Notes: a model not told the origin generated them from the sequence alone. A stretch of 64,000 nucleotides of DNA from Acidobacteriota bacterium (GCA_039030395.1 JBCCEF010000017.1:1-64000); one strand, 5' to 3'; positions 7,610-17,749 are shown, counted from the stretch's first letter. Numbers and translations: made by a program.

Positions 7610-8381
7610 ACCGAGATCCGCAGAAGCGGCTTTTGAGCTGCTGCCCTCCATCGATCTGCGCCAGGGGCGGGTGGTGCGCCTGCACCAGGGCGACGACGCC
7701 CAGCGCACGGACTACGGGGGCAACCCACTGGCGGTGCTCGATCGCTATGCGGCGGCCGGCGTGCGCACCGTCCACGTGGTCGATCTCGACGCCGCCTTCG
7801 GCGAGACGCCGCAGCGCGAGTCGATGGCGGCGCTAGTGAAGGGCGCCCGGGAAGCCGGCCTCGGCATTCAGTGGGGTGGCGGCCTGCGCGACGGTCGGGC
7901 GGTGGAGGAGGCCCTGGCGGCGGGCTGCGGTCGGGTGGTGATCGGTTCGCTGGTGGGCCGCGAGCCGGAGGCCTTCGCCGCACTGGCGAGGCAGCACCCC
8001 GGCCGGCTGGTGCCGGCCCTCGACGTCGGCGGCGCGGACGACGACGAAGTGCGCCTCGACGGCTGGCGCACCGCCGCCGATCGCTCCCTGGCGGAGCTGT
8101 GCGCGAGCCTCTCCGGCCTGCCCTGTCCGGGGGTGCTGGTGACGGTGATCTCGCGCGACGGCACCCTCGCCGGCCCGGCCCTGGAGCGCACCCGCCGGGT
8201 GGCCGAAGCCACCGGCCTGCCGGCCTTTATCTCCGGCGGGGTGAGTTCCCTTGGCGATCTCGCCGCCGCCCGGGCGGTGCCGGGAATCGGCGGCGCGGTG
8301 GTCGGCAAGGCGCTCTTTGAGGGGCGGTTTACGGTGCAACAGGCCCTCGCCGTGTGCCGTGGAGAAGAGGTGGCGCGATGA
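7596..8381 (+). CDS. hisA: ProFAR isomerase HisA
   Basis: A TIM-barrel isomerase that opens the ribose of ProFAR to give PRFAR. It has 261 residues from ATG 7596, which lies inside the end of hisH. The catalytic aspartates are in the strands [15 protein letters not shown] near 18 and [13 protein letters not shown] near 185; the phosphate-binding loops WGGGLRDG and [10 protein letters not shown] are present. A separate trpF exists in the same operon, so a dual-function PriA role is not needed. Confidence 0.9.
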   Translation: MPPLEPRSAEAAFELLPSIDLRQGRVVRLHQGDDAQRTDYGGNPLAVLDRYAAAGVRTVHVVDLDAAFGETPQRESMAALVKGAREAGLGIQWGGGLRDGRAVEEALAAGCGRVVIGSLVGREPEAFAALARQHPGRLVPALDVGGADDDEVRLDGWRTAADRSLAELCASLSGLPCPGVLVTVISRDGTLAGPALERTRRVAEATGLPAFISGGVSSLGDLAAARAVPGIGGAVVGKALFEGRFTVQQALAVCRGEEVAR

Positions 8382-9184
8382 CCTTCACACTTGGCGCCAC
8401 CGAACTGGCTTGCCGGGTGATCCCCTGTCTCGACGTGTCCGCCGGGCGGGTGGTCAAGGGGGTGAAGTTCCGGAATCTAGTGGACCGCGGCGACCCGGCG
8501 GAGGCCGCCGCGCGCTACGCCGAGCAGGGAGCTGACGAGATCGTGTTCTTGGACATTGCGGCGGCGCCGGAGCGCCGGGCGACGGACCTCGAATGGGTCG
8601 AGCGGGCGGCGGAGCGCACCTTCGTGCCGCTCACCGTCGGCGGTGGCGTGCGCTCGGTCGATGACGCCCGCAAACTGCTCACCGCCGGCGCCGACAAGGT
8701 GGGCATCAACAGCGCCGCCGTCGAGCGGCCGGACCTGCTCACGGAACTCGCCGAGCGCTTCGGAAGCCAGTGCGTGGTGCTGTCCGTCGATGCGCGAAGG
8801 CGTGAGAACGATGCAACCTGGGAGGTGGTGACGCAAGGCGGTCGCCGGGCCACCGGGCTGGACGCCGTCGAGTGGATGCGCGAAGGAGTACGGCGCGGCG
8901 CCGGCGAACTGCTCCTCACCAGCATCGACAGCGACGGTACCCAGGACGGCTACGACCTCGATCTGCTCACCGCCGCCACCGCCGCCGTGCCGGTGCCGGT
9001 GATCGCCTCCGGCGGTGCCGGTCACCCGGAACACCTGGCGACGGCCCTGGGAACGGGGGCTTCGGCGGTGCTGGCCGCCTCCATCTTCCACGACGGCCGC
9101 TACACCGTGGGGCAGGTGAAAGAAGTGTTGGCGGCGGCCGGTCATGCGGTGCGCCAGTTGCCGCCGCCGGAGGTGTTCCCGTGA
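8378..9184 (+). CDS. hisF: Imidazole glycerol phosphate synthase, cyclase subunit HisF
   Basis: Combines PRFAR with ammonia delivered by HisH to give imidazole glycerol phosphate and AICAR. The 268-residue TIM barrel has its two catalytic aspartates in [17 protein letters not shown] near 18 and [15 protein letters not shown] near 180, and the phosphate loops [13 protein letters not shown] and [15 protein letters not shown] 8378 overlaps the hisA stop (ATGA). Confidence 0.94.
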   Translation: MTFTLGATELACRVIPCLDVSAGRVVKGVKFRNLVDRGDPAEAAARYAEQGADEIVFLDIAAAPERRATDLEWVERAAERTFVPLTVGGGVRSVDDARKLLTAGADKVGINSAAVERPDLLTELAERFGSQCVVLSVDARRRENDATWEVVTQGGRRATGLDAVEWMREGVRRGAGELLLTSIDSDGTQDGYDLDLLTAATAAVPVPVIASGGAGHPEHLATALGTGASAVLAASIFHDGRYTVGQVKEVLAAAGHAVRQLPPPEVFP

Positions 9185-9864
9185 CCACCGATACTCTGAC
9201 GCTGGATCTCGACGCCCTCACCTTCGACGCCGCCGGCTTGATTCCGGTGATCGTCCAGGAGGTGGCGACGGGCGCCGTGCGAATGATGGCCTGGGCCAAC
9301 GGTGAGGCCCTGGAGCGCACCGTGGCTACGCGGGAGGCCTGGTTCTGGAGTCGCTCCCGGCAAGGGCTGTGGAAGAAGGGCGAGACCTCCGGCAACACTC
9401 TGGCGGTGGTGTCCCTGCACGCCGATTGCGACGGCGACACTCTGCTGATGCGGGTGGATCCCAACGGCCCGACCTGCCACCGCGGCGAGCGCAGCTGTTT
9501 CGATGCCCCCGGCGGCGAGGCGGTGGCGGCACATCTGGAGCTGGGCTGGCTCGACGCGGTGCTCGCCGGCCGGGCCGCGGCCGATCCGGCGGAGAGCTAC
9601 ACCGCCCGGCTGCTGGCGGCCGGAGCGGAGCGCATCGCCCGCAAGGTCGGCGAGGAGGCGACGGAAACGGTGATTGCCGCCCTCGCCGAGGCCCATGACT
9701 CAGATGGCGACGGGCTGGCCGGCGAGGCCGCCGATCTGCTCTATCACCTGCTGCTGCTGCTGCGTTCGCGCGGCGTGCCGGCGGAGCGGCTGGCCGCCGA
9801 GCTGCGCCGTCGCCACATCGCCCCGCCGGCTGCGCGGCCGGCGAAACCGGAGGACCTGTCGTGA
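9181..9864 (+). CDS. hisIE: Phosphoribosyl-AMP cyclohydrolase / phosphoribosyl-ATP pyrophosphatase fusion
   Basis: A bifunctional enzyme for the second and third steps of histidine synthesis. The N-terminal HisI domain (about 1-125) has [26 protein letters not shown] and the zinc-binding HADCDGD and CHRGERSCF segments. The C-terminal HisE domain (about 140-215) has [17 protein letters not shown] and [17 protein letters not shown] 9181 overlaps the hisF stop. It closes the histidine block; trpE starts in its last codon. Confidence 0.93.
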   Translation: MTTDTLTLDLDALTFDAAGLIPVIVQEVATGAVRMMAWANGEALERTVATREAWFWSRSRQGLWKKGETSGNTLAVVSLHADCDGDTLLMRVDPNGPTCHRGERSCFDAPGGEAVAAHLELGWLDAVLAGRAAADPAESYTARLLAAGAERIARKVGEEATETVIAALAEAHDSDGDGLAGEAADLLYHLLLLLRSRGVPAERLAAELRRRHIAPPAARPAKPEDLS

Positions 9865-11333
9865 CTCGACCCGTGACTCGGCCCGTGACGCGCCGCGCCG
9901 TTCTCCACCAGCGGGAGTTCGTGGCCGACAGTTTGACGCCGCTGGCCGTCTACCGGCGCCTGGCGGCGATCTCGCCGCACCGGTTCCTGCTCGAGAGCGT
10001 CACCGGCGGCGAGCAGGTCTCCCGCTTCAGTTTTTTGGGCGCCGGCCCGCGCCGCTGGGCCCGCTGGTGGCCGGATCGGCTGGAGATCTCCGGTGCCGGC
10101 GAGACGGTGGTGCATTCCGGCGACCCCCTGACGGCTCTGCGCGAGCTGCTCGCCGAGGTGCGCACCGAACAGAAGTCTTTGTTGCCTTTTACCGGCGGTT
10201 GGGTCGGCTCCTTCGGCTACGACGTGATCCGCTCCCTGGAGCGTCTCCCCGGCCGCCCGCCGGACGCCTTCGGCCTGCCGCCGGCGGTGCTGGCGCGCTT
10301 CGACGAGGTGGTGGTGTTCGACCACGTCCGCCAGCGCATCGTCGCCGTCACCAACGAGATCGAAGGGGAGGTCTCGCGGCAGGAAGCGATGGCCGGCCTC
10401 GACCGCCTGGCCGCGGTGTTGTCGGCCCCCGGCGCGGAGGTCGGCATCGGCGGCGCCGTGGCGGTGCCGGCGGCGATGCCCGCGCCGCCGGCGGACGCCC
10501 GGCCGAGCCTGCCGGCTGCGGACTTCCACCGGGCGGTGCGCCGGGCGCAGGAGTACATCGCCGCCGGAGATATCTTCCAGGTGGTGCTGGCGCGCCGCTG
10601 GGCGGTGCCCCGGGCGGTGCCGCCGGTCGCCCTCTACCGGGCGCTGAGGTTGATCAATCCGAGTCCCTACATGGTGTTGCTGGAGCTGCCGGACTTCGCC
10701 CTCGCCGGGGCGTCGCCGGAGATGCTGGTGAGGAAGGTCGGCCGGCGTCTCGAGACCCGCCCTATCGCCGGTACCCGGCCGCGCGGCAAGAATGCCGCCG
10801 CGGACCGCCACCTGGCGGAGGACCTGTTGGCGGATCCCAAGGAGCGCGCCGAGCACGTGATGCTGGTGGACCTGGGGCGGAACGATCTCGGCCGGGTCTC
10901 CCGCGCCGGCAGCGTGCGGGTGGAGACCTTCCAGCAGATCGAGCACTACAGCCACGTGATGCACATCGTCTCGGGGGTCGCCGGCGAGCTGGCCGCCGGC
11001 CGCGACGCCCTCGACGCGCTCTTCGCCTGCTTCCCGGCGGGTACCGTCTCCGGCGCGCCGAAGATCCGGGCGATGGAGATCATCGACGAGCTGGAGCCGG
11101 AGTCCCGCGGCCTCTATGCCGGGGCGGTGGGCTACTTCGGCTTCGGCGGCGACCTCGACACCTGCATCACCATCCGCACCCTGGTGGTGCGCGGTGAGGA
11201 AACCTCCGTCACCGCCGGCGCCGGCATCGTGGCGGATTCGAACCCCGAGCGGGAAGCGGAAGAGACCGAAAACAAGGCGGCGGCCCTGCTGGCCGCCGTC
11301 GCGCTGGCGGAACGGCTGGAGGATGCCCGATGA
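9861..11333 (+). CDS. trpE: Anthranilate synthase component I
   Basis: Makes anthranilate from chorismate with ammonia supplied by TrpG. It has 490 residues. The LLES segment near residue 43, the known site of tryptophan feedback binding in this family, is present, so allosteric control probably adds to attenuation. The chorismate-binding core holds [11 protein letters not shown] near 275, [12 protein letters not shown] near 305, [12 protein letters not shown] near 340 and [12 protein letters not shown] near 400. The N-terminus has a short direct repeat ([11 protein letters not shown]). GTG 9861 overlaps the hisIE stop, and the gene links the histidine and tryptophan blocks. Confidence 0.94.
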   Translation: MTRPVTRPVTRRAVLHQREFVADSLTPLAVYRRLAAISPHRFLLESVTGGEQVSRFSFLGAGPRRWARWWPDRLEISGAGETVVHSGDPLTALRELLAEVRTEQKSLLPFTGGWVGSFGYDVIRSLERLPGRPPDAFGLPPAVLARFDEVVVFDHVRQRIVAVTNEIEGEVSRQEAMAGLDRLAAVLSAPGAEVGIGGAVAVPAAMPAPPADARPSLPAADFHRAVRRAQEYIAAGDIFQVVLARRWAVPRAVPPVALYRALRLINPSPYMVLLELPDFALAGASPEMLVRKVGRRLETRPIAGTRPRGKNAAADRHLAEDLLADPKERAEHVMLVDLGRNDLGRVSRAGSVRVETFQQIEHYSHVMHIVSGVAGELAAGRDALDALFACFPAGTVSGAPKIRAMEIIDELEPESRGLYAGAVGYFGFGGDLDTCITIRTLVVRGEETSVTAGAGIVADSNPEREAEETENKAAALLAAVALAERLEDAR

Positions 11334-11959
11334 TTTTGATGATCGACAACTACGACTCCTTCACCTACAACCTGGTGCAGCTCTTGACCGCCGCCGGGGC
11401 CGAGGTGGAGGTGCTGAGGAACGACGCCGAGCCGGCGCAAGGGATGCTCGAACGAAAACCCGACGGTATCGTGCTGTCCCCCGGTCCGGGCCGGCCGGAA
11501 GGCGCCGGCGTGTGCCTCGATCTGCTCGCCGCCCGGCCCGAGGTGCCCCTCCTCGGGGTGTGCTTGGGGCATCAATCGTTGGGCCTGGCCTTTGGCGCCG
11601 AAGTCGCCCGTGCGCCGTGCCTGATGCACGGCAAGACCTCGAGGGTGCGGCACGACGGGGAAGGCATTTTCGAGGATCTGCCGAACCCCTTCGAGGCGAC
11701 CCGCTATCACTCCCTCGATGTTCCCAAGGCGACCTTGCCGGACTGCCTGGTGGCGACCGCTTGGTCTGACGACGACATCCTGATGGCGATGCGCCACCGG
11801 GAGCTGCCCTGGGAGAGCGTGCAGTTCCATCCGGAATCGATCCTCACCCGGGAGGGGCCGCGCCTGTTGGTGAACTTCCTCCGGCGCTGCGGCGTCGCGG
11901 CGGCGGACCCGCCGCCGCTGTTCGCGGCCGGGGCGGAAGGTCGCGAGGAGGTGGCCTGA
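11330..11959 (+). CDS. trpG: Anthranilate synthase component II (glutaminase)
   Basis: The glutamine amidotransferase partner of TrpE, with 209 residues. It starts with [18 protein letters not shown], has the nucleophile elbow LGVCLGHQSLGL near 80 and the SVQFHPESILT triad segment near 168. It is not fused to trpD. It could also serve 4-amino-4-deoxychorismate synthase (PabA role), as such subunits often do. ATG 11330 overlaps the trpE stop; the trpD start shares the A of its TGA. Confidence 0.93.
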   Translation: MILMIDNYDSFTYNLVQLLTAAGAEVEVLRNDAEPAQGMLERKPDGIVLSPGPGRPEGAGVCLDLLAARPEVPLLGVCLGHQSLGLAFGAEVARAPCLMHGKTSRVRHDGEGIFEDLPNPFEATRYHSLDVPKATLPDCLVATAWSDDDILMAMRHRELPWESVQFHPESILTREGPRLLVNFLRRCGVAAADPPPLFAAGAEGREEVA

Positions 11960-13020
11960 TGAGCAACGGCTCGGAGATCACCCCGCGCCAGGCCCTCGAC
12001 CGGCTGTGCCAGCCGTCGGACTGCGAGCGCGATCTGAGCCGCGAGGAAATGGAAGATCTCTTCGGCCAGTTGATGGACGGGGGGGTGTCCGAGGCGGTGA
12101 AGGCGGCGCTGCTGGTAGCCCTGCGCCTGAAGGGCGAGACCCCGGCGGAGATCTCCGGCGCGGCTCGGGCGATGCGCCGGCGGGTGATTCCCCTGGTTCA
12201 CAACCGGCCCGAGGCGGTGGACACCTGCGGCACCGGCGGCGACGGCGTGGGCACCTTCAACATTTCGACGGCGGCGGCTTTGGTGGCGGCGGCCGGCGGC
12301 GTGCCGGTGGCGAAGCACGGCAACCGCTCCGTCTCCAGCCGTTCCGGCAGCGCCGACGTGCTGTCCGCCCTGGGGGTGGAGATGGCCCTGCCGCCGGCGG
12401 CGGCGGCGCGCTGTCTGGAAGAGGTGGGCATCGCCTTTCTCTTCGCGCCGCTCTTCCACCCGGCGATGGCGGAGGTCATGGGGGTGCGCCGGGAACTGGG
12501 CTTGCGCACGATCTTCAATGTCCTCGGGCCGCTGACCAACCCGGCCGGCGCCCGCCGGCAGCTCCTCGGGGTGTACAGCGAAGACTTGGTCGAGCCCATC
12601 GCCCGAGTGCTGGCGGACCTCGGCAGCGACCACGCGCTGGTGGTGCACGGCGACGGCATGGACGAGATCACCACCAGCGGCGAAACCCTGGCCGGCGAGG
12701 TGCGCGGCGGTGAGGTGTCCCTGCGGCGGCTGACGCCGGAGCAGCTCGGCGTGGTGCCGGTCGAGCGCCGCGACCTCGCCGGTGGCTCACCGGCGGAAAA
12801 CGCCGTCGTTCTGCGGCGGGTGCTCGGCGGCGAGAGAGGGCCGCTTTCGGAGGTGACGGCGGTCAACGCCGGGGCGGCTCTGTGGGTGGGCGGCCAGGCG
12901 GAGGATCTGCGCGCCGGCGTCGAGCAGGCCCGGGAACTGCTGGCGAGCGGCACCGCCGTCGCCACCCTGGAGGCCCTCAAGGAGTTCACGGCGGCCCATC
13001 GCCAGGAGAAAGCAGAGTGA
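11959..13020 (+). CDS. trpD: Anthranilate phosphoribosyltransferase
   Basis: Joins anthranilate and PRPP. Its 353 residues carry the glycine-rich PRPP loop VDTCGTGGDGVGTFNIST near 90, VAKHGNRSVSSRSGSADVL near 118 and the GPLTNPAGARRQLLGVY segment near 195. ATG 11959 overlaps the trpG stop by one base, and GTG of trpC lies inside its own stop. The product is soluble and cytoplasmic. Confidence 0.94.
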   Translation: MSNGSEITPRQALDRLCQPSDCERDLSREEMEDLFGQLMDGGVSEAVKAALLVALRLKGETPAEISGAARAMRRRVIPLVHNRPEAVDTCGTGGDGVGTFNISTAAALVAAAGGVPVAKHGNRSVSSRSGSADVLSALGVEMALPPAAAARCLEEVGIAFLFAPLFHPAMAEVMGVRRELGLRTIFNVLGPLTNPAGARRQLLGVYSEDLVEPIARVLADLGSDHALVVHGDGMDEITTSGETLAGEVRGGEVSLRRLTPEQLGVVPVERRDLAGGSPAENAVVLRRVLGGERGPLSEVTAVNAGAALWVGGQAEDLRAGVEQARELLASGTAVATLEALKEFTAAHRQEKAE

Positions 13021-13808
13021 AGGTCGCCGCGATTCTGCAGGAAATCATCGAGCAGCGCCTAAAACGTCTGGCGCTCGAGACCGGCGCGACCGCCACGGCT
13101 TGCGGCGAGGACGTCGGGCTGTTCGGCGAGGAGCAGCCGTTTCTGGCTGCTCTCCACGGAGCCGAGGGGCCGGCGATCATCGCCGAGGTCAAGCTCGGCT
13201 CGCCACGCCTCGGCTCGCTGGTGGACCGCATCGATCCGGCGGCCCAGGCAAGTCTCTACGCCGAGGGCGGGGCGGCGGCTTTGTCAGTGGTGGTGGAACC
13301 GGATTTCTTTCACGGATCCTACGATCTGCTGCGGCGGGCGAAGGGCGCCAGCGGCCTGCCGGCCATTGCCAAGGACTTCGTGGTGGATGATCGCCAGCTC
13401 CACTGGGCGCGGGAGGCCGGCGCCGACGCGGTGTTGCTCATTGCCTCGCTGATGGAGCCGGCGGAACTTCGGCGGCGGGCTGCCCTCGCTCGCTCCCTCG
13501 GCCTGGTGCCGCTGGTCGAGACCCACGACCGGGAAGATCTGGCCCGCCTCGCCGGCGCCGACTGGGAACTGGTGGGGGTGAACAACCGCGATCTCACCAC
13601 CTTCGAGGTGGACATCGGGCGCTCCATCGACCTGCTGCCGCACCTGCCTTCCGGCGCTCTGCCCGTGGCCGAAAGCGGTCTCGCTGGCGGCGAAGCGGTG
13701 GCGCGGCTGGCGATGGCCGGCTTTCGCGCCTTCCTGGTGGGGGAGTCGCTGCTGCTGGCGGACGATCCGGCGGCCAAGCTGGCGGAGCTGCGAGGGGTCG
13801 CGCCTTGA
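13017..13808 (+). CDS. trpC: Indole-3-glycerol-phosphate synthase
   Basis: A TIM-barrel enzyme that closes the indole ring. It has 263 residues. Catalytic segments are IIAEVKLGSPRLGSL near 55 (the usual SPS reads SPR), the FFHGSYDLL strand near 100, AIAKDFVVDDRQ near 118, LVETHDRED near 168, VGVNNRDL near 187 and VAESGLAG near 215. It is a separate gene, not a TrpC-TrpF fusion. GTG 13017 overlaps the trpD stop (GTGA). Confidence 0.92.
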   Translation: MKVAAILQEIIEQRLKRLALETGATATACGEDVGLFGEEQPFLAALHGAEGPAIIAEVKLGSPRLGSLVDRIDPAAQASLYAEGGAAALSVVVEPDFFHGSYDLLRRAKGASGLPAIAKDFVVDDRQLHWAREAGADAVLLIASLMEPAELRRRAALARSLGLVPLVETHDREDLARLAGADWELVGVNNRDLTTFEVDIGRSIDLLPHLPSGALPVAESGLAGGEAVARLAMAGFRAFLVGESLLLADDPAAKLAELRGVAP

Positions 13809-14488
13809 CGGCGACGCCGAAGGTGGTGACGCCGATGGTGAAGATTTGCGGTGTTACCCGCGTCGGGGACGCCGAGCGGGCGGTCGCCCTGGGTGCCGAC
13901 CTCATCGGTTTGAACTTCTATCCCCCGAGTCCGCGCTGCCTGGAGGTGGCGGCGGCGCGGGAACTCTCTCGGGCGATCGGAGACCGGGCACTGAAGGTGG
14001 GCGTGTTCGTCGACCGCCCGCGCCGGGAGATCGCGGAACTCGACGCCCGGGTGGGCCTCGACTTGATCCAGCTCCACGGCGACGAGGATCCGGACGAGGT
14101 CGATCACTGGGGCGGCCGTGCCCTTCAGGTGCTGCGCCTGCCGGCCACCCGCAGGGAGCCGCTGCCGCCGGAGACTCTCGCCCCCTGGCCCCGGGTTTGG
14201 GGCTTTCTGTTCGACGTCGAGCACCCGGCCTACGGCGGCTCCGGAGTGTCCTGGAACTACGATACGCTTGCCGCACTGGGGTCTTCGTGGGGGGGGCCTC
14301 CGGGAGCCTCTGGGGTGCCCTTGCTGGTCGCCGGCGGGGTGGCGCCGGGCAGTGCGCGCCGGGCCCTGGCGGCGAGCGGCGCAACGGGAGTGGATGTTTG
14401 TTCGGGGGTCGAATCGGCTCCGGGAATCAAGGACATGGATCTCATGAAACAACTCTTCGAGGAGGTGGGTCGTGGCCCGCGGCCGTAA
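13805..14488 (+). CDS. trpF: Phosphoribosylanthranilate isomerase
   Basis: Isomerises phosphoribosylanthranilate to CdRP. It has 227 residues from TTG 13805, which overlaps the trpC stop (TTGA) like most junctions here; ATG 13835, just before VKICGVTR, is an alternative. The general base cysteine lies in KICGVTR near 15 and the acid aspartate in [12 protein letters not shown] near 138. LNFYPPSPR and [11 protein letters not shown] are the phosphate-binding strands. It overlaps trpB by 17 nt. Confidence 0.92.
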   Translation: MTATPKVVTPMVKICGVTRVGDAERAVALGADLIGLNFYPPSPRCLEVAAARELSRAIGDRALKVGVFVDRPRREIAELDARVGLDLIQLHGDEDPDEVDHWGGRALQVLRLPATRREPLPPETLAPWPRVWGFLFDVEHPAYGGSGVSWNYDTLAALGSSWGGPPGASGVPLLVAGGVAPGSARRALAASGATGVDVCSGVESAPGIKDMDLMKQLFEEVGRGPRP

Positions 14489-15788
14489 CGCCACAGGGTC
14501 GGCCGGCACCTTCGGCGCCTATGGCGGGCGCTACGTGCCGGAGACTCTGATGGCCCCGCTGGCGGAGCTCACCGCGGCCTACGACAAGGCGCGGCGGCAG
14601 CGTGCGTTCCGCCGCCTTTTGACGGATCTGCTGGGCGACTACGCCGGCCGTCCCACCCCGCTGTACCGGGCGGACCGCCTGAGCGAACGGCTGGCGGGCC
14701 CAGGCGGCGGCCGCGGCAAACGCGGTGGCGGCGTGCGCATCTACCTGAAGCGCGAGGACCTGCTCCACACCGGGGCGCACAAGATCAACAACGCCATCGG
14801 CCAGGCCCTGCTCGCTCAAAAGATGGGCAAGGAGCGGGTGATCGCCGAGACCGGCGCCGGCCAGCACGGCGTGGCGACGGCCACGGCGGCGGCGCTCCTC
14901 GGCCTGTCCTGTACCGTGTACATGGGAGCCGAAGACACCCGGCGCCAGCGCCTCAACGTGGAGCGCATGCGGCTTTTGGGCGCCGAGGTGGCCACCGTCG
15001 ACGCCGGCAGCCGAACCCTGAAGGACGCGATCAACGAAGCGCTGCGCGACTGGGTGACCAACGTCCACACGACGCACTACATCCTGGGCTCGGTGCTCGG
15101 TCCGGATCCCTATCCGCGGATGGTGCGCGACTTCCACCGGGTGATCGGCGACGAGGCGCGGCGCCAGCTCAAGAAGGCCGAAGGGCGATATGCGCCGGAC
15201 CTGGCGATCGCCTGCGTCGGCGGCGGCAGCAATGCCCTCGGCCTGTTCACCGCTTTTCTGGGCGATCGCTGCCGGATGATCGGGGTGGAAGCCGGCGGCA
15301 GCGGCACCGCCCTTGGCCAGCACGCGGCGCGCTTCGAGGGCGGCACCCTCGGCGTACTGCACGGTACCCGCACCCTGGTGCTGCAGGACGAGGAAGGCCA
15401 GATCGCCGAAACCCACTCCGTCTCCGCCGGACTCGACTACCCGGCGGTGGGACCGGAGCACGTTGACCTGCGCGACCGCGGGCGGGTGGAGTACACCTCC
15501 GTCAACGATCGCGAGGCGATCGACGCCTTCCATCTGCTGGCCGAAACGGAGGGCATCCTGCCGGCGCTGGAATCCGCCCACGCCATCGCCGAGGCGGTGC
15601 GCCATGCGCCGCACATGTCGTCGAAGATGAGCATCCTGGTCAATCTCTCGGGACGCGGCGACAAGGACGTGGAGTCGGTGCTGGAGTACCGGGACGACAG
15701 CGGCAATGGCTCGATTCGACCCCCCCAGGGACCGGCGTTCCACGGTTTGGGGCGGACCCACCCGCGGGCCGCATCGGAGGAAGAATGA
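14472..15788 (+). CDS. trpB: Tryptophan synthase beta chain
   Basis: A PLP enzyme that condenses indole and serine. It has 438 residues, with a short arginine-rich N-terminus, then [14 protein letters not shown]. The PLP lysine lies in [13 protein letters not shown] near 104, the indole-channel motif is [12 protein letters not shown] near 130, and the phosphate loop is GGGSNALG near 252. This is the TrpB1 type that works with TrpA, encoded next. The last 30 residues, after ESVLEYRDD, are a variable tail. GTG 14472 lies inside trpF. Confidence 0.94.
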   Translation: MARGRNATGSAGTFGAYGGRYVPETLMAPLAELTAAYDKARRQRAFRRLLTDLLGDYAGRPTPLYRADRLSERLAGPGGGRGKRGGGVRIYLKREDLLHTGAHKINNAIGQALLAQKMGKERVIAETGAGQHGVATATAAALLGLSCTVYMGAEDTRRQRLNVERMRLLGAEVATVDAGSRTLKDAINEALRDWVTNVHTTHYILGSVLGPDPYPRMVRDFHRVIGDEARRQLKKAEGRYAPDLAIACVGGGSNALGLFTAFLGDRCRMIGVEAGGSGTALGQHAARFEGGTLGVLHGTRTLVLQDEEGQIAETHSVSAGLDYPAVGPEHVDLRDRGRVEYTSVNDREAIDAFHLLAETEGILPALESAHAIAEAVRHAPHMSSKMSILVNLSGRGDKDVESVLEYRDDSGNGSIRPPQGPAFHGLGRTHPRAASEEE

Positions 15789-16585
15789 GCGCCATCGACG
15801 CAGTATTCGAGCGCTGCCGTGAGGAGGACCGGGCCGCCTTCATCCCCTTCCTGATGGCCGGCGATCCGGACTTGGCGACCTGCGAGCAGCTCATCGGCGC
15901 CCTGGGCGCCGGCGGGGCGGACCTGATCGAGCTGGGCGTGCCCTTCAGCGACCCGATCGCCGATGGACCCGTCAACCAGGCGGCGGCCGCCCGCTCCCTG
16001 GCCGCCGGCACGACCCTGGACGGGGTGTTCGACCTCGTCGCCCGCTGCCGTGACCGGTTGGGGTTGCCGATTGTGCTCTTTACCTACTTCAACCCGATCC
16101 ACGCCCGCGGCATCGAGCGCTTCGCCGAGCAGGCGGCGGCCTCCGGCGTGGACGGCGTGCTGTGCGTTGACTTGCCGCCGGAGGAAGCGGCCGAGCGCTT
16201 CCTGCCGGCGCTCCTGTCGCGCGGCCTCGATCCGGTGTTTCTGCTCGCTCCCACCAGCACCAAGGAGCGCATCGCCAAGGTGGCGGCGGCGTCCCGGGGT
16301 TTCGTCTATTACGTGTCCCGCACCGGCGTCACCGGTGAGCGCTCGGCCCTGGCGCCGACCCTCTTGAAGGAGGTCAAGCGGGTGCGCAAGCGCCTTTCCC
16401 TGCCGCTGGCGGTGGGTTTCGGCATCTCTTCGCCGGAGCAGGTGGAGGCGGTGGCTGGAGTGGCCGACGGGGTGGTCGTCGGCAGTGCCCTGGTGCGCCT
16501 GGTGGAAGACGATCCGAAGGCTTCGGACTTGGCCGAACGGGTGGAGGAGCAGGTTCGCCAACTGAGTGCACCCTTGCGACGATGA
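15785..16585 (+). CDS. trpA: Tryptophan synthase alpha chain
   Basis: Cleaves indole-3-glycerol phosphate and passes indole to TrpB. It has 266 residues and a TIM-barrel fold. The catalytic Glu and Asp lie in [18 protein letters not shown] near 45-62; [12 protein letters not shown] near 178 and [11 protein letters not shown] near 215 are the substrate phosphate loops. ATG 15785 overlaps the trpB stop (ATGA). It is the last recognised biosynthetic gene, but its stop overlaps a further ORF. Confidence 0.94.
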   Translation: MSAIDAVFERCREEDRAAFIPFLMAGDPDLATCEQLIGALGAGGADLIELGVPFSDPIADGPVNQAAAARSLAAGTTLDGVFDLVARCRDRLGLPIVLFTYFNPIHARGIERFAEQAAASGVDGVLCVDLPPEEAAERFLPALLSRGLDPVFLLAPTSTKERIAKVAAASRGFVYYVSRTGVTGERSALAPTLLKEVKRVRKRLSLPLAVGFGISSPEQVEAVAGVADGVVVGSALVRLVEDDPKASDLAERVEEQVRQLSAPLRR

Positions 16586-17268
16586 GCGATCTCGAGACCG
16601 GTACCGCTGCGGTGCGCCGCATCGCCACCATCGTTCACGGCACCTACCTGTTGGAGGTGCCGCCGGGGGTCGAGCCGCCAGCCTTGGTGATGGGTTTTCA
16701 CGGCTACGGCGAGGGCGCCGAGCAGCACCTCGAAGCCCTTCGTTCTCTCGTCGCGACGCGGCCCGAGGCGCCGCCCTGGGCGCTGTGCTCGGTGCAGGCG
16801 CTGCATCCCTTCTACACCAAGAGCGGTCGCGTGGTGGCGAGCTGGATGACGAAGTTCGATCGCGATCGGGCGATCGGCGACAACGTCCACTACATCTCGG
16901 CGGTGCTCGGCGAGGTGCTGCGCGATTTGCCTTCGGTGCGGCGTCTCGCCTTCACGGGCTTCTCGCAGGGCGTCGCCATGGCCTACCGCGCCGCCGCTGG
17001 ATGCGGCCGGCGTAGCCATGCGCTGGTGGTGCTCGGCGGTGACGTACCGCCGGAGGTCCAACAGCGCGATTTGGCGGGATTCCCGCCGGTATTGGTCGGC
17101 GCCGGCAAAGAAGACCGGGCGTACTTGCCGGAGCGGATGGAACAGGATCTCGCCGTTCTGCGAAATCTCGGCGTCGAGGCCGAGGGCTTTCCCTTCGACG
17201 GCGGCCACGAGTGGACCGACTCCTTCCGTCGGCGGGCCGGTGAGTTCCTTGCTGAACATTTGAGTTGA
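16582..17268 (+). CDS. Alpha/beta hydrolase, phospholipase/carboxylesterase-like
   Basis: A 228-residue serine hydrolase of the esterase/phospholipase type. Visible are MGFHGYGEGAEQHLEAL near 35 (oxyanion region), the nucleophile elbow FTGFSQGVAMAYRAA near 118, a likely acid near GAGKEDRAYLP and the histidine in FDGGHEWTDSF near 213. No signal peptide is seen, so it is probably cytoplasmic. ATG 16582 overlaps the trpA stop (ATGA), so it is translated with the operon. No family link to His or Trp synthesis is known to me. Removal of ester-blocked or damaged intermediates would be a guess. Confidence 0.75.
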   Translation: MSDLETGTAAVRRIATIVHGTYLLEVPPGVEPPALVMGFHGYGEGAEQHLEALRSLVATRPEAPPWALCSVQALHPFYTKSGRVVASWMTKFDRDRAIGDNVHYISAVLGEVLRDLPSVRRLAFTGFSQGVAMAYRAAAGCGRRSHALVVLGGDVPPEVQQRDLAGFPPVLVGAGKEDRAYLPERMEQDLAVLRNLGVEAEGFPFDGGHEWTDSFRRRAGEFLAEHLS

Positions 17269-17286
17269 CCTGATTGCGTTGGGGCC

Positions 17287-17316
17287 GGTGCAGGCTGGTG
17301 TGCGGTCGCCTGCACC
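17287..17316 (+). terminator. Hairpin after the operon, possible terminator
   Basis: A perfect 9-bp stem GGTGCAGGC (17287-17295) / GCCTGCACC (17308-17316) with a 12-nt loop lies 18 nt after the last operon gene. It is followed by a pyrimidine-rich stretch rather than a T tract, so it is a weak intrinsic terminator or perhaps an RNA-stabilising end. Confidence 0.4.
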
Positions 17317-17481
17317 TCTATCCTCCCCTCTCACCCAAACCGTCTTGACGGCACCTCCGTCCTTCCCTTCGCTGTGGTTCGGAGTCTGGGATTCCACTCC
17401 TGAAGACTCACCCACATCGTCGTCCGCTCGATTGAGTTCTGTGACCTGCGATGGCATACCGGGCGGGGGTGGTGGAGATGG

Positions 17482-17675
17482 GTACCCGGTGTGGTCGGTG
17501 GGGAGCAGGGAGGGGCTCCCCGGGGGCTGGGCACGAGCGCCTGGATGATCTTTGGAGGCCACGTTCGATTTGCGCTCGTGCCGCGCAGGGCGAGCCCAGC
17601 CCCTTGTCGTTCGAATAGGCTCGCCCGTCCCCGGGGAGCCCCTCCCTGCTCTCCGCCGACCGGGAACACCATTCG
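17482..17675. repeat. Long imperfect inverted repeat between trpA operon and lipoprotein gene
   Basis: A 33-nt arm at 17493-17525 is complementary to 17629-17661 with two mismatches. Inside it, about 16 nt from 17523-17538 pair with segments at 17571-17600. The whole could form a hairpin of about 190 nt in RNA or a cruciform in DNA. No coding frame across it looks real. The rest of the gap, from 17317 to 17481, shows nothing recognisable. Confidence 0.65.
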
Positions 17676-17716
17676 ATCCCGGGCCCAACAGCTCTGGATC
17701 ATGGGTTTGCCCAACG

Positions 17717-17749
17717 AAAAAAGGAGAGACCCCGAAAGGCCTCTCCTTT
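17717..17749 (-). terminator. Intrinsic terminator of the lipoprotein gene
   Basis: Read on the minus strand, a perfect 9-bp stem (17741-17749 with 17720-17728), extended by two inner G-C pairs, is followed by six T residues (17717-17722). It lies 42 nt after the stop of the minus-strand lipoprotein gene. Confidence 0.85.

Noticed and set aside
7596-8381. HisA as a dual HisA/TrpF (PriA) enzyme
   Set aside because: A complete separate trpF with its Cys and Asp residues lies in the same operon.
17279-17548. An 89-codon frame after the superoperon
   Set aside because: Low-complexity Pro/Ser/Gly content, no ribosome site, and it overlaps the long inverted repeat.
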